Assembly: GCF_009796825.1 (NCBI RefSeq)
Contig: NZ_CP047030.1
Location: 4,554,331 to 4,618,330 of the forward strand
From: Algibacter sp. L3A6
GTDB taxonomy: Bacteria; Bacteroidota; Bacteroidia; Flavobacteriales; Flavobacteriaceae
Direction: 5' to 3'
DNA length: 64,000 nt
Shown: piece by piece, positions 41,266-51,120 of the stretch
Position numbering within the stretch: the first letter of the stretch is position 1
Layout of the letters: each line of letters starts with the position of its first letter
Notes under the pieces: model-generated
What the model was told of the DNA's origin: nothing
Databases searched by the model: none
What the model saw: only the letters and a program-made list of their open reading frames with translations
Translations under genes and position numbers: made by a program

Positions 41266-41970
41266 TTAGCTATTTACAACTAATCTAAATCCTTCACCAT
41301 GTATATTAAGTATCTCTACTTTTGGATCTAATTTTAAATACTTACGAAGCTTTGCAATGTAAACATCCATACTTCTGGACGTGAAATAATTATCGTCTCT
41401 CCATATTTTAGTCAGTGCTAATTCACGAGGCATTAAATCATTTTCATGTAATGCTAACAAACGTAACAACTCATTTTCTTTAGGCGATAACTTTACAGGT
41501 TCTGCTCCATTATGACTTAAAAAACGAAGTTTAGAATTCAAGTCGAAGCCACCAATTTTAAATTCAAATTGTTTACTATCAGAAACTGTTTCTGTTGCTT
41601 TTCTTTGAATAATAGCTTTTATTTTCATTAGTAACACCTCACTATCAAACGGTTTGTTTAAATAGTCGTCTGCTCCTACTTTATAACCTTTAAGCACATC
41701 TTCCTTCATGGTTTTAGCCGTTAGGAAAACAATAGGCACATCGGTGTTTTTTTCACGTATTTCTTTAGCTAAAGTAAAGCCATCTTTATACGGCATCATA
41801 ACGTCTAAAATACATAAATCGAAATCATCCTTTTTGAATTTTTCAAAACCTTCCATACCATTTTTGGCATGCGTTACGTCATAATCATTCATCATTAAAT
41901 AATCCTTAAGTACGGTTCCAAAATTTGGATCATCTTCTACTAATAAAATTCTTTTTTTATGCTCTTCCAT
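41266..41970 (-). CDS. OmpR-family response regulator (RprY-like)
   Basis: A 234-residue transcription factor with an N-terminal receiver: acidic pair in LLVEDD near residue 12, phospho-acceptor Asp56 in LCILDVMMP, and Lys in LNKPFDSE near residue 106. A C-terminal winged-helix DNA-binding domain from about residue 135 (ELLRLLALHENDLMPRELALTKIW, RSMDVYIAKLRKYL). Bacteroidota RprY is the nearest named relative, by memory. It is 3 bases downstream of its histidine kinase gene. Confidence 0.93.
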   Translation of the reverse strand: MEEHKKRILLVEDDPNFGTVLKDYLMMNDYDVTHAKNGMEGFEKFKKDDFDLCILDVMMPYKDGFTLAKEIREKNTDVPIVFLTAKTMKEDVLKGYKVGADDYLNKPFDSEVLLMKIKAIIQRKATETVSDSKQFEFKIGGFDLNSKLRFLSHNGAEPVKLSPKENELLRLLALHENDLMPRELALTKIWRDDNYFTSRSMDVYIAKLRKYLKLDPKVEILNIHGEGFRLVVNS

Positions 41971-41973
41971 AAT

Positions 41974-43539
41974 TTACGATATTAACGGAAGCCTTACTGT
42001 AAAAGTACTTCCTTTGTCTTTTTCACTTTCTACTGTTATATAACCTTGATGGTCATCTACTATGCGTTTCACGTATGCTAAACCAAGTCCATGGCCTTTA
42101 ACATTATGTATATTTCCAGTATGTTCTCTGTAAAATTTTTCGAACACACGTTTTACGGCAGCTTTACTCATTCCGCTACCTTGGTCTTTAATTTTCAATA
42201 TAATATTAGTCCCAACATTTTCCGTATACACGTCTATTTTTGGGGCTTCTGGAGAATATTTAATGGCATTATCCAAAATATTTACCACCACATTTGTAAA
42301 GTGCGTTTCATTTGCTAAAACCGATGTGCTTTCTGCATCCAAGTGCGTATGGATATAGCCTTGTCTGTCTTCCACAATCAATTCCACATGGGTAATAGCA
42401 TCTTCTATTAACTCATGAAAATCAACGCGCTCTTTACTTATATTTAGCTCATTCTTTTCAAGTTTAGAAATACGTAACACATTTTCTACTTGTGCGTGCA
42501 TACGTTTATTCTCTTCTTTAATCATGTTTAAGTAACGAATTACCTTATCACGATCTCCAATGATTTTAGGATTCTTAATAGAATCTAAAGCTAAATTTAT
42601 AGTCGCAATTGGCGTTTTAAACTCATGCGTCATATTATTTATAAAATCGGTTTTAATTTCCGAAATTTTACGTTGTTTCATTAACTGATAAAGCGCTCCT
42701 GTATACGCCATAATAATGATTAACGTAAACACTATAGATAGCAAAATCATACCAATTATAGTCGACAAAATAAACTTACCATCTTCCGGGAAATTTACCA
42801 ATAATTTATACGGACTTCCCGTATTCATATTAGAAAAAATAGGCACAGAATACGTTGAAGCCTTATCATAATCAAAGGAATCACTCTGAATTTTTGTTGC
42901 CAAATCGTTACTGTAAATAGCAAATTCGAAATTAATATTAATCGAATCTTCTTTTAACTTGCGATCTAGCATTTCTTCAATCATTTCTCTAGAAACTCTT
43001 TGATGAATTGGTCGCCTTTGTGCAATATCTTTATAAAGATCTTCAAATAAAATTTTATCGGTTGTAGACATCTTCTCTAAAACCAATAATTTATCATTCG
43101 AACTTAAATCTAAATCCGACTCTTTATTACTATAAACTCTTGTTTGGCGTTCGTTATAAATGCGTTTCACATTTATAGTATCTAACCCCATGTCAAAAAG
43201 CGGTGAACTCAGCTTATAATTTTCTTCTAAAATACCACTACTATAAACTACAATTTCTTTTGAATCGGAGTCTTCTTGAATAATATTTAAGTTTCTAATA
43301 GCAGCCGTATCTACCGATACACCTTGCAAAACTAAATTCTGAAGTTTGTAAACATACTCTGCCTCTTCCTTAGTTTCAATAGTATTGGAAACATAGTAAA
43401 GTGCTGTTTTTACACTACTTCTAAAACGCTCTTTTTCGTTCTTTACAGAATTGTTAATATAGTAAGCTTGGATAGAAATTATCCCTATCAAAGATAAACT
43501 CATTAACAATATTAAAACGAAAATTATACGTTTGCTCAT
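41974..43539 (-). CDS. Membrane sensor histidine kinase
   Basis: A 521-residue kinase. Transmembrane helices lie at residues about 5-27 and 258-283, with a periplasmic sensor region of about 230 residues between them. The H box FINNMTHEFKTPIATI carries His305; the N box HFTNVVVNILDNAIKYS, the G1 KDQGSGMSKAAV and the G2 GHGLGLAYVKRI segments follow. No HAMP domain is evident. It pairs with the response regulator 3 bases downstream. The periplasmic signal is unknown. Confidence 0.93.
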   Translation of the reverse strand: MSKRIIFVLILLMSLSLIGIISIQAYYINNSVKNEKERFRSSVKTALYYVSNTIETKEEAEYVYKLQNLVLQGVSVDTAAIRNLNIIQEDSDSKEIVVYSSGILEENYKLSSPLFDMGLDTINVKRIYNERQTRVYSNKESDLDLSSNDKLLVLEKMSTTDKILFEDLYKDIAQRRPIHQRVSREMIEEMLDRKLKEDSININFEFAIYSNDLATKIQSDSFDYDKASTYSVPIFSNMNTGSPYKLLVNFPEDGKFILSTIIGMILLSIVFTLIIIMAYTGALYQLMKQRKISEIKTDFINNMTHEFKTPIATINLALDSIKNPKIIGDRDKVIRYLNMIKEENKRMHAQVENVLRISKLEKNELNISKERVDFHELIEDAITHVELIVEDRQGYIHTHLDAESTSVLANETHFTNVVVNILDNAIKYSPEAPKIDVYTENVGTNIILKIKDQGSGMSKAAVKRVFEKFYREHTGNIHNVKGHGLGLAYVKRIVDDHQGYITVESEKDKGSTFTVRLPLIS

Positions 43540-43609
43540 TATTCAAAATTAACATTTTAACATTTACTAAAACAGCTTTTAACCTTACATTAACAAAAAT
43601 GTTAAAATT

Positions 43610-44203
43610 CTATGATTTCTGTATTTTTTTAAGAATCTGAGCGTGTACAGAAGCTACTTGTTTTTTAGTTTTTTCGAGGTCAATATTTTCGATAACAAAA
43701 TGCGAAAGCTTTACTTTTTCGGCATCGCTCCATTGGTTATCCATAATCGCTTTTACCTTTTCTTCTGTAGTATTATCGCGTTCCAAAACACGTTCTATTT
43801 TAGCTGCTTTAGGAGCCGTTACAGCAATAATATAATCGCAGAGTTTATCACCTCCATTTTCAAATAAAATAGCGACTTCTTTTATTACGTAGACTGATTT
43901 TTTTTTGGCTGTCCATTTTTCAAAATGCCTAGCCACTCTTGGGTGAATAATAGCATTCATTTGGTTTAGCATATTTTTATCATTAAAAATAATACTAGCA
44001 ATAAATGGCTTATTTAAACTTTGATCCACGTAAGCTTCTTCCCCAAACAACGCAATAAGTTTACGCTTAATAATTTTGGACTTAAGCATCAGTTTTTTGG
44101 CCTCAACATCGGCAATATATACTGGCACACCTAATGCCTTAAACATTTTTGCTACGGTTGTTTTCCCGCTACCAATACCACCTGTAAGCCCTATTACAAT
44201 CAT
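43610..44203 (-). CDS. coaE: Dephospho-CoA kinase
   Basis: A 197-residue P-loop kinase making CoA from dephospho-CoA and ATP. The Walker A GLTGGIGSGKTTVAK lies at residues 5-19. YIADVEAKKLM near residue 30 and the lid region RVLERDNTTEEKVKAIMDNQW near residue 140 match CoaE. It overlaps the YbbR-domain gene by 4 bases and closes the GT2-YbbR-coaE operon. Confidence 0.96.
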   Translation of the reverse strand: MIVIGLTGGIGSGKTTVAKMFKALGVPVYIADVEAKKLMLKSKIIKRKLIALFGEEAYVDQSLNKPFIASIIFNDKNMLNQMNAIIHPRVARHFEKWTAKKKSVYVIKEVAILFENGGDKLCDYIIAVTAPKAAKIERVLERDNTTEEKVKAIMDNQWSDAEKVKLSHFVIENIDLEKTKKQVASVHAQILKKIQKS

Positions 44204-45156
44204 TTCGTTATAATAAATTCTATTAATTGCTGATTTATTCTTGCATTTTTAACCTGTTCTGGCATTTTAACCAATTCTGGCGTTAACGTAGAGCCTTTGG
44301 TGACTTTACTATAATCGCAAACCACTTTAAAATCTTTTACAGTAACACTATTAAAGTTTTTTAAACTCACATAATAAGATACGTTAATTTCCTTTGGAAA
44401 ATATTTTATTCTTAAAGAATCTGGCGTGTTTATAATATGAACCGGAATCTTTAATTTTCCTTCTGTGAACTTTTCAACTTTAGCTTTTAACACAATTGTT
44501 CTACTCGAAAATTTTAAATCGTCCATATTAGGAAGCTCTAATTCTAAGTTTTTAGTAATATCACTTTTTACATCTATTAAATTTACAGGCTTTGTTTCAA
44601 TAAACTTCAACTTTGAAACCAAAACATCTGGACCTATTACAGTAACCGAATCTGGTTGTAATTTATAATCTCCAGCTACATCATAACCTAAAGAAAAACT
44701 TACCTCCGATTTTAACCTAACAGGTACTTTTTTCACCAAATTAACACCATACTTAAAGTAAAGCGTATCTGGCAAAATATTTAATAATTCTACATGACTT
44801 TCAAATTGTGTATTTGCCAAATATTTAATCGATTTGTGCCAAACATAAGCCGAATCTTTTCTGTAAACATCTTTAGCAAAATCAATTTTAACTTTAGGCG
44901 AACTCATGTAATAATTTAACCATTTAAAGCCATGAGTTTTTAAGGTAATGGCCAAAAAATTAGTACTATCATTCAAAATAACATGCTCTTGAGGCACATG
45001 CTCCATCTCAATATTAAACACTAGAGTATTAGTATATTCTTTAGATAGTTTATTAAAAATCAAGATAATGAAAGCCGACACCAGAAAGAGTAGAAAAATA
45101 TTGATTTTTTTACTTTTTATAGAAGATAATAAATGAGACTTTAATTTTTTTATCAT
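44200..45156 (-). CDS. YbbR-like domain protein
   Basis: A 318-residue protein with one N-terminal membrane helix (IFLLFLVSAFIILIFNKLS near residue 20) and two or more YbbR-type beta repeats, visible as VPVRLKSEVSFSLGYDVAGDYKLQPDSVTVIGP near residue 145 and IPVHIINTPDSLRIKYFPKEINVSY near residue 237. YbbR proteins such as CdaR lie outside the membrane and can regulate cyclic-di-AMP synthesis in Firmicutes; that role is not shown here. It overlaps the GT2 gene upstream and coaE downstream by 4 bases each. Confidence 0.88.
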   Translation of the reverse strand: MIKKLKSHLLSSIKSKKINIFLLFLVSAFIILIFNKLSKEYTNTLVFNIEMEHVPQEHVILNDSTNFLAITLKTHGFKWLNYYMSSPKVKIDFAKDVYRKDSAYVWHKSIKYLANTQFESHVELLNILPDTLYFKYGVNLVKKVPVRLKSEVSFSLGYDVAGDYKLQPDSVTVIGPDVLVSKLKFIETKPVNLIDVKSDITKNLELELPNMDDLKFSSRTIVLKAKVEKFTEGKLKIPVHIINTPDSLRIKYFPKEINVSYYVSLKNFNSVTVKDFKVVCDYSKVTKGSTLTPELVKMPEQVKNARINQQLIEFIITK

Positions 45157-46160
45157 TTCGATTTAAAGAATAATTTAGGAAAGTGATTTTCAGGATCCTT
45201 ATTTAAAACAGATACAGCTATTGTCGATTTCAAAAACCCATAACCATAACCAAAAAATTGAATAATTATTGCCGGTATTGCCAAAATAGAAACTACGATA
45301 TTTTTGGTAGAAATTAAAGCTAATAAAAGGGCAACTCCGAAATACAACGAATAAGCTATTAAGCCAAAATTAATATTAACAAGAAGCAATAAAATAGAAA
45401 ACACAAAGCCGAAACAAAACAACGTAGGAAACCAATAGGTTATTTTTTTAGTTGAAGGGTGCCAGCTATTTAAAATAGGCCTTACCATTCCGAATTTATG
45501 AACCTGCTTATAAAAATTACTCCAAGAAATGCGGCGTTTATGATATACAAAAGCTTCAGGAATTAAAGTGGTTTTAAAACCTAAATTCCATAAACGAATA
45601 GATAAATCGGGATCTTCACCAGGATGTATACGTCCAAAACCAGAAGAAGCAAGAAAAGCTACTTTTGATAACCCCATATTAAAACTCCGTGGCTCAAAGG
45701 TATCTACACTTTTTTTGTTCCCTCTAATACCGCCTGTAGTGATAAAAGAAGTCATTGAAAAATTAATAGCTTTCTGTAAATTAGTAAACGATTGGTGTGC
45801 GGCATCTGGCCCTCCAAAACAATCTACATAATTAGCTTCTAACCCTTTTTCAACTTCAGATAAATATTGTGATGGTAAAATACAATCGGAATCTAAAATG
45901 ATAAAATAATTCCCCTTAGCTCTTTGCATTCCATAGTTTCTAGAATCTCCTGGCCCCGAATTTTCTTTGAAATAATAAGAAATATTTAACTTATTTTTAA
46001 AAGCATCTACTATTGATTTTGATGATAAAGTAGAACCATCTTCAACGATAACAATTTCAAAATCTGTATCCGTTTTTAAGCCCACAAAACTCTCTAAAAG
46101 TTCTTGGGTTTCGTCTGGTCGATTATAAACCGGAATTATGAATGAAAACTCTAACTGCAT
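45153..46160 (-). CDS. Membrane glycosyltransferase, family 2
   Basis: A 335-residue enzyme. The N-terminal GT-A fold starts SFIIPVYNRPDETQELL, with IVIVEDGSTLSS near residue 36 and ILDSDCILP near residue 92 as the DxD-type metal site. The last 90 residues contain about three membrane helices (ILLLLVNINFGLIAYSLYFGVALLLAL near residue 256), which anchor the enzyme. It probably adds a sugar to a lipid or cell-surface glycan, but the substrate is unknown. It is the first gene of the operon with YbbR and coaE. Confidence 0.88.
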   Translation of the reverse strand: MQLEFSFIIPVYNRPDETQELLESFVGLKTDTDFEIVIVEDGSTLSSKSIVDAFKNKLNISYYFKENSGPGDSRNYGMQRAKGNYFIILDSDCILPSQYLSEVEKGLEANYVDCFGGPDAAHQSFTNLQKAINFSMTSFITTGGIRGNKKSVDTFEPRSFNMGLSKVAFLASSGFGRIHPGEDPDLSIRLWNLGFKTTLIPEAFVYHKRRISWSNFYKQVHKFGMVRPILNSWHPSTKKITYWFPTLFCFGFVFSILLLLVNINFGLIAYSLYFGVALLLALISTKNIVVSILAIPAIIIQFFGYGYGFLKSTIAVSVLNKDPENHFPKLFFKSK

Positions 46161-46173
46161 AACACAAAAGTAA

Positions 46174-46206
46174 CAAAAAAGCCACCCTTTTACAGGTGGC
46201 TTTCAT
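46174..46206 (-). terminator. Terminator of fabI
   Basis: AAAGCCACC (46178-46186) pairs with GGTGGCTTT (46195-46203) around an 8-base loop, with A runs upstream. It lies 20 bases beyond the fabI stop codon on the minus strand and may also limit read-through into the GT2 gene. Confidence 0.8.
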
Positions 46207-46225
46207 AATATATAATCTTTATTTT

Positions 46226-47047
46226 CTATTTTTCTTCAGCAGCAACAAATGCACTCATTACTTCGTCACTAACACCCATATTACTAAAACCTCCGTCGTG
46301 GAATAAGTTTTGCAGTGTTACACGCTTAGTTAAATCACTAAACATAGAAACAGTGTAGTTTGCACAATCTAAAGCTGTAGCATTACCAAGTGGTGACATT
46401 TTATCAGCGTAAGCAATAAAACCATCAAAACCTTTTACACCACTACCTGCAGTAGTTGGTGTTGGCGATTGAGAAATAGTGTTTACACGTACTTTTTTAT
46501 CTCTTCCGAAGAAATATCCAAAACTACGAGCTACACTCTCTAAATATGCTTTATTATCAGCCATATCGTTATAATCAGGAAACACACGTTGTGCAGCCAT
46601 ATAAGTTAAAGCAACAATAGAACCCCACTCGTTCATAGCATCTGCTTTGTAAAGCGTTTGCATAACTTTATGAAAAGACATTGCAGAAACATCTGTTCCT
46701 TTTTGGGTCCATGCATAATTCTGATCGGTGTAATGCTTTCCTTTACGTACGTTAATAGACATTCCGATAGAGTGTAAAACAAAATCAATTTTACCTCCAA
46801 GAATTTCCATAGATTTCTCTACTAAATTCTGTAAATCTTCTTCCGAAGTCGCATCAGCAGGAATAATTTGAGAACCAGTTTTTTCAGCCAATTCATTAAT
46901 CTGTCCCATTCTCATGGCAACTGGCGCGTTTGTTAAAACAAAAGTTCCGCCTTCTTCATGAACACGTTCTGCAGTTTTCCAAGCAATTGAATTTTCATCT
47001 AATGCTCCAAAAATAATTCCTCTTTTTCCTTTTAGTAAATTGTACAT
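46226..47047 (-). CDS. fabI: Enoyl-[acyl-carrier-protein] reductase (NADH)
   Basis: A 273-residue short-chain dehydrogenase that reduces enoyl-ACP in fatty-acid synthesis. The N-terminal MYNLLKGKRGIIFGALDENSIAWKTA segment is the FabI cofactor site, and the catalytic pair is Tyr and Lys in PDYNDMADNKAYLE with the expected seven-residue spacing. It has IAYADKMSPLGNATALDCAN near residue 217. A promoter box lies at 47168-47175. It is transcribed after recN in the same direction but with its own promoter and terminator. Confidence 0.97.
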   Translation of the reverse strand: MYNLLKGKRGIIFGALDENSIAWKTAERVHEEGGTFVLTNAPVAMRMGQINELAEKTGSQIIPADATSEEDLQNLVEKSMEILGGKIDFVLHSIGMSINVRKGKHYTDQNYAWTQKGTDVSAMSFHKVMQTLYKADAMNEWGSIVALTYMAAQRVFPDYNDMADNKAYLESVARSFGYFFGRDKKVRVNTISQSPTPTTAGSGVKGFDGFIAYADKMSPLGNATALDCANYTVSMFSDLTKRVTLQNLFHDGGFSNMGVSDEVMSAFVAAEEK

Positions 47048-47167
47048 ATTAATTGGTTTATTTCCCTAATTCAACAAAACGTTTGTTCTGGTTTGTTTCG
47101 CTGTTATCTCCCTTTACAAGGCTATAATACGGGCCGTATTTTTAATTTATTGATTAATTTAACGCCG

Positions 47168-47175
47168 CAAAAATA
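47168..47175 (-). promoter_or_regulatory. -7 box for fabI
   Basis: TATTTTTG on the minus strand matches TAnnTTTG, about 120 bases before the fabI ATG at 47047. It lies in the 167-base gap after recN. Confidence 0.4.
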
Positions 47176-47214
47176 CTAAACTTTAAACTTTAAATCTTAA
47201 AAGCTTTAGTTTTT

Positions 47215-48867
47215 TTAATTTAGTAATTCCTTAGCATGTGCAATGGCTGACGACGACATTTCTATTCCACCTAACATTTGTGCAATTTCTACAATACGCT
47301 CATCGCGATTTAACTTTACTAAATTGGTACGGGTAACATCGTCTACATCTTCCTTATAAACTTTAAAATGCGAATGTCCTTTAGCTGCAACTTGCGGTAA
47401 ATGCGTAATAGAAAACACTTGCATGGTCTTACTCATATCCTGCATAATATCTCCCATTTTGTTAGAAATCTCACCAGAAACTCCAGTATCAATTTCATCA
47501 AACATAATAGTCGGTAATTGTATGTAGTTTGATAGAACAGATTTAATAGCAAGCATAATTCGTGATAGCTCACCACCAGATGCTGCTTTTTTAAGTTCGT
47601 TAAATTGACCTCCTTTATTTGCAGAAAACAAAAACGTTAGCTCGTCTTGGCCATTTGCAAAAAAGGCATCTTTTAATGTCGCTTCAATTTTAAACTGAGC
47701 ATTTGGCATCCCTAAGCTCGCTAAAATAGTTTCTAATTCCTTTTTTAACTGCGGAATTACAGCAACACGTGTTTTATTTATTTCTTTTGAAATTTTATTT
47801 ATTTGCTTAGTTTTAGCTAAAATTTCATTTTCTTTTTTCTGAATATTTTCATCTAAACTCTCTGTTGCCGAAACTTTTTCTTCTAATGCATTTTTAATTT
47901 GAATAAGCTCTGCTACATCTTCCGCAACGTGCTTTTGCATTAAATTATGAATAGCCTTAAGTTTTGCATCTACAACTTCTAATCTAGCCGGATCGGCATC
48001 TAATTCCTCTTGCAAAGTATCTACCTCGCTGAAAACATCGTCCATTTCAATAAGACTACTGTTAACACGGTTAAACAAATCTTCGTACTTAGAAGATATA
48101 CCAGATAACTTCTGAAATACATTTTTCAAGTTGGTTAAACTCCCTAGAACTCCAATTTCTTCTTCTGATAATAATTGATGTGCTTCCGATAGTTTTTCTT
48201 GTATGCCTTCAATATTATTTAAAGTCTCGTACTCCTCCTCTAGCGTTTCCACTTCACCATCAACTAAATTAGCTTCTACCAATTCACTCAATAAAAATGA
48301 GTTGTAATCGTGCTCTTTAATGGCTTCCGCCTGAAAGGTTAAAAGTTCTTTTAAATCCTTCTGGAGTTTTTTATAGCCTTTTAATTCAATTTTATAATCT
48401 TGTAAAATAGTATCGTTATTAGCTAAAGCATCTATTATTTGAAATTGAAAACCATTATCGGTTAATTGCATGGTTTGATGCTGAGAATGGATATCAATTA
48501 ATCGTTCACCTAAAACCTGCAAACCTTTTAAATTTACAGGAGAATCATTTACAAAAGCTCGTGATTTACCTGAAGGCAAAATTTCTCGACGGATAATAGT
48601 TTGTTCTTCATAATCGAAGTCTTCTGCTTCAAATAAAGCTTTCAGTTTATAGTTTGAAACATTAAAAACAGCTTCAATAATACACTTTTTTGAAGTATCT
48701 TTTAAATTACTTAAATCGGCACGTTTACCTAAAATTAAAGATAAACCACCAAGAAGGATAGATTTTCCTGCTCCAGTTTCACCTGTAATTATAGAAAAAC
48801 CATCGTTAAAATTAACCTGTAAATGATCGATTAATGCGTAATTTTTTATAGAAAGCGATGTTAGCAT
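47215..48867 (-). CDS. recN: DNA repair protein RecN
   Basis: A 550-residue SMC-like ATPase of double-strand break repair. The Walker A ITGETGAGKSILLGG lies at residues 28-42; long coiled coils span about 150-370 (YKKLQKDLKELLTFQAEAIKEH, KKENEILAKTKQINKISKEIN). The C-terminal ABC signature SGGELSRIMLAIKSVL lies near residue 430 and Walker B TIMFDEIDTGVSGEIS near residue 455. It is the last gene of the dapA-bamD-rpoZ-coaBC-DUF4835-recN cluster. Confidence 0.97.
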   Translation of the reverse strand: MLTSLSIKNYALIDHLQVNFNDGFSIITGETGAGKSILLGGLSLILGKRADLSNLKDTSKKCIIEAVFNVSNYKLKALFEAEDFDYEEQTIIRREILPSGKSRAFVNDSPVNLKGLQVLGERLIDIHSQHQTMQLTDNGFQFQIIDALANNDTILQDYKIELKGYKKLQKDLKELLTFQAEAIKEHDYNSFLLSELVEANLVDGEVETLEEEYETLNNIEGIQEKLSEAHQLLSEEEIGVLGSLTNLKNVFQKLSGISSKYEDLFNRVNSSLIEMDDVFSEVDTLQEELDADPARLEVVDAKLKAIHNLMQKHVAEDVAELIQIKNALEEKVSATESLDENIQKKENEILAKTKQINKISKEINKTRVAVIPQLKKELETILASLGMPNAQFKIEATLKDAFFANGQDELTFLFSANKGGQFNELKKAASGGELSRIMLAIKSVLSNYIQLPTIMFDEIDTGVSGEISNKMGDIMQDMSKTMQVFSITHLPQVAAKGHSHFKVYKEDVDDVTRTNLVKLNRDERIVEIAQMLGGIEMSSSAIAHAKELLN

Positions 48868-48924
48868 TTTTTGTAGTCTTTTATGTTAGACTTAATATTT
48901 AGTTGTTAGTATAAAAGTGTTATT

Positions 48925-49812
48925 CTAAAACTTAATGTTACTCCATTTAGAACTATGCATGGGCGCAATACGTTGCAGTGTTTCTTTTAAACTTGCAATA
49001 TTTACGTTTGGACCATCGCTAAAAATTTGTTCTAACTCGTCGGCCTTTGCGTCAAAAAACGTTCGTAATAAAAAAGAATTAGGTCTACGACTATTCATAT
49101 CTTTAAATGTAGAAAGTGCCGATGCAATCTCTTCTTTACCTTTTTTATTATTTTCTGCCATAACATCCATACCTACTCTGTGGTAAGTATACATAACCTC
49201 ACGAAACTCTTTAAACGTAGGCGACATGATGTTATCGATAAGTGCAAAACGACTTTGTAAACCATCTTCTAACTTCCAACCTGCCGAATTACTTTGCTGC
49301 GAATAATTAGTAATAATTTGCGCTTGTTTAAAATAAGGATCTCCACCTTTTTCGGCAAATGAATCGGCATCTAAACCGAGAACCATATATACATGAAACC
49401 CTAACACAGAAACTAAATTAGATTCGTATTGCGTAGGATTAAAGATTAGGTTTTGAAATTCTAAATATCTAAAATTAAAATCTTTATCGTTAAAATTATA
49501 AATTGGAGAACTGTATGATGAGCCGTAAGTTGGTCGAGAAGATTGCACTTGTAACGTTGCACTAAAAGACTCTCCGCTATACTCAATGATATTAATAAAC
49601 ATACTACAATCTACACGCTCTTGTGGTGCAAACTTCTGGTTAGTCCATTTTGTTTTATTTACAAACTCGGTAAGTTGTTTTTCTAGAGTTTTAAAAATAG
49701 GAAAGTTTTCGTTTCCGGTTTGTTGCGCATTAACAATCACTTTACAGTTTAGTTCTTGCGAAATACCCGTGAAACTTAATACTAACAATAAAACAACTAA
49801 TATGTTACGCAT
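48925..49812 (-). CDS. DUF4835 family secreted protein
   Basis: About 295 residues from the start MRNILVVLLLVLSFTGISQELN; the ATG 4 codons upstream would weaken the signal peptide. After the signal peptide come QAQ-type beta segments, VSVLGFHVYMVLGLDADSFAEKGG near residue 135 and a long helical C-terminus with DAKADELEQIFSDGP. Flavobacterial DUF4835 proteins are recurrent neighbours of coaBC and recN; the function is unknown. The ATG overlaps the end of coaBC by 8 bases. Confidence 0.88.
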   Translation of the reverse strand: MRNILVVLLLVLSFTGISQELNCKVIVNAQQTGNENFPIFKTLEKQLTEFVNKTKWTNQKFAPQERVDCSMFINIIEYSGESFSATLQVQSSRPTYGSSYSSPIYNFNDKDFNFRYLEFQNLIFNPTQYESNLVSVLGFHVYMVLGLDADSFAEKGGDPYFKQAQIITNYSQQSNSAGWKLEDGLQSRFALIDNIMSPTFKEFREVMYTYHRVGMDVMAENNKKGKEEIASALSTFKDMNSRRPNSFLLRTFFDAKADELEQIFSDGPNVNIASLKETLQRIAPMHSSKWSNIKF

Positions 49813-51016
49813 GTATATTTTCAATAATTTTATTTAACAAATCTATCGCCACATCGGCTTTTGATTTTAGGCTATTTTCGGTAATATTACCAGCATCATC
49901 AATAAAAGTAACCTTATTGGTGTCACCTTTAAAACCAGCGCCTTTATCATTTAACGAATTTAAAACAATTAAATTTAAATTCTTTCTTTTTAATTTTCCT
50001 TTTGCATTTTCGAGCTCGTTATTAGTTTCTAAAGCAAAACCTACTAAGTATTGACTTGTTTTAATATCGCCTAACGAAGCTAAAATATCTTTAGTACGCC
50101 CTAACTCTAACGTTAACGTATCACTTTTCTTTTTTATTTTCTGATTAGAAACTTCTTTTGGAGTAAAATCGGCAACTGCTGCAGAAAGCACAGCAACATC
50201 AACAGTATTGAAATGCTCGTGAACCGCATTATACATATCAGCAGCACTAACAACCGGCACTACGTTTATTAAAGAATGTGATACTTTTTGATGTGTTGGT
50301 CCTGAAATTAAAACCACTTCGGCTCCAAGGTTGGCAGATGCTTTTGCTATTTCAAAACCCATTTTTCCACTAGAATGATTACCAATAAAACGCACAGGAT
50401 CTATGGCCTCATAAGTTGGTCCAGCAGTAATCAATATTTTTTTTCCGCGTAGTGGTAATTTCCCTAAGATATCTTGTTCAATAAAAGACAGAATATCTTC
50501 TGGTTCTGCCATCCGGCCCTCGCCTACTAAACCACTCGCTAATTCTCCGCTTCCAGCAGGAATCATAATATTTCCAAAACTCTTAAGTTTTTTAAAAGAT
50601 TCTAATGATGCGGGATGCTTATACATATCTAAATCCATTGCTGGTGCGAAATACACCGGACATTTAGCTGATAAATATGTCGCTAGAAGTAAATTGTCGC
50701 TAGCACCATTCATCATTTTAGATAAGGTATTAGCTGTGGCAGGCGCAATAATAAAAACATCGGCCCAAAGTCCTAAATCTACATGATTATTCCAAGTAGC
50801 ATTATCATCTTCTTCATTTGTAAAAGTAGAATGTACCGGGTTTTTAGAAAGTGTAGATAAGGTTAAAGGCGTAACAAACTCTTTAGCCGCAGGCGTCATC
50901 ACGACTTTTATGTTTGCTCCAGATTTAACAAATAACCTAACTAATGAAGCCGTTTTATAAGCTGCAATACCTCCTGTAACTCCTAACAGTACATTTTTAC
51001 CGTTTAAAATACTCAT
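49805..51016 (-). CDS. coaBC: Bifunctional phosphopantothenoylcysteine decarboxylase/phosphopantothenate-cysteine ligase
   Basis: A 403-residue fusion. The N-terminal CoaC flavoprotein shows GVTGGIAAYKTASLVR and the catalytic His of NHVDLGLWADVFIIAPATANTL near residue 72; the C-terminal CoaB part begins LPLRGKKILITAGPTYEAIDPVRFIGNHSSGKMG near residue 185. It carries out two CoA biosynthetic steps. It sits after rpoZ and before the DUF4835 gene, with which it overlaps by 8 bases. Together with coaE (43610) two CoA genes are in this stretch. Confidence 0.97.
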   Translation of the reverse strand: MSILNGKNVLLGVTGGIAAYKTASLVRLFVKSGANIKVVMTPAAKEFVTPLTLSTLSKNPVHSTFTNEEDDNATWNNHVDLGLWADVFIIAPATANTLSKMMNGASDNLLLATYLSAKCPVYFAPAMDLDMYKHPASLESFKKLKSFGNIMIPAGSGELASGLVGEGRMAEPEDILSFIEQDILGKLPLRGKKILITAGPTYEAIDPVRFIGNHSSGKMGFEIAKASANLGAEVVLISGPTHQKVSHSLINVVPVVSAADMYNAVHEHFNTVDVAVLSAAVADFTPKEVSNQKIKKKSDTLTLELGRTKDILASLGDIKTSQYLVGFALETNNELENAKGKLKRKNLNLIVLNSLNDKGAGFKGDTNKVTFIDDAGNITENSLKSKADVAIDLLNKIIENIHA

Positions 51017-51058
51017 AAAATAGATGATTCAATTTTAATATTTACTTAATAACCTAAG

Positions 51059-51095
51059 AAACTCCAAGCCTATTATTATAATTGGTTTGGAGTTT
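51059..51095 (-). terminator. Hairpin between rpoZ and coaBC
   Basis: AAACTCCAA (51059-51067) pairs with TTGGAGTTT (51087-51095) with a 19-base loop that can pair further. There is no strong T run after it on the minus strand, so it may be an attenuator or a processing site rather than a full terminator. Confidence 0.4.
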
Positions 51096-51120
51096 AAATA
51101 TTGTAAAGAAATTTAAGAAT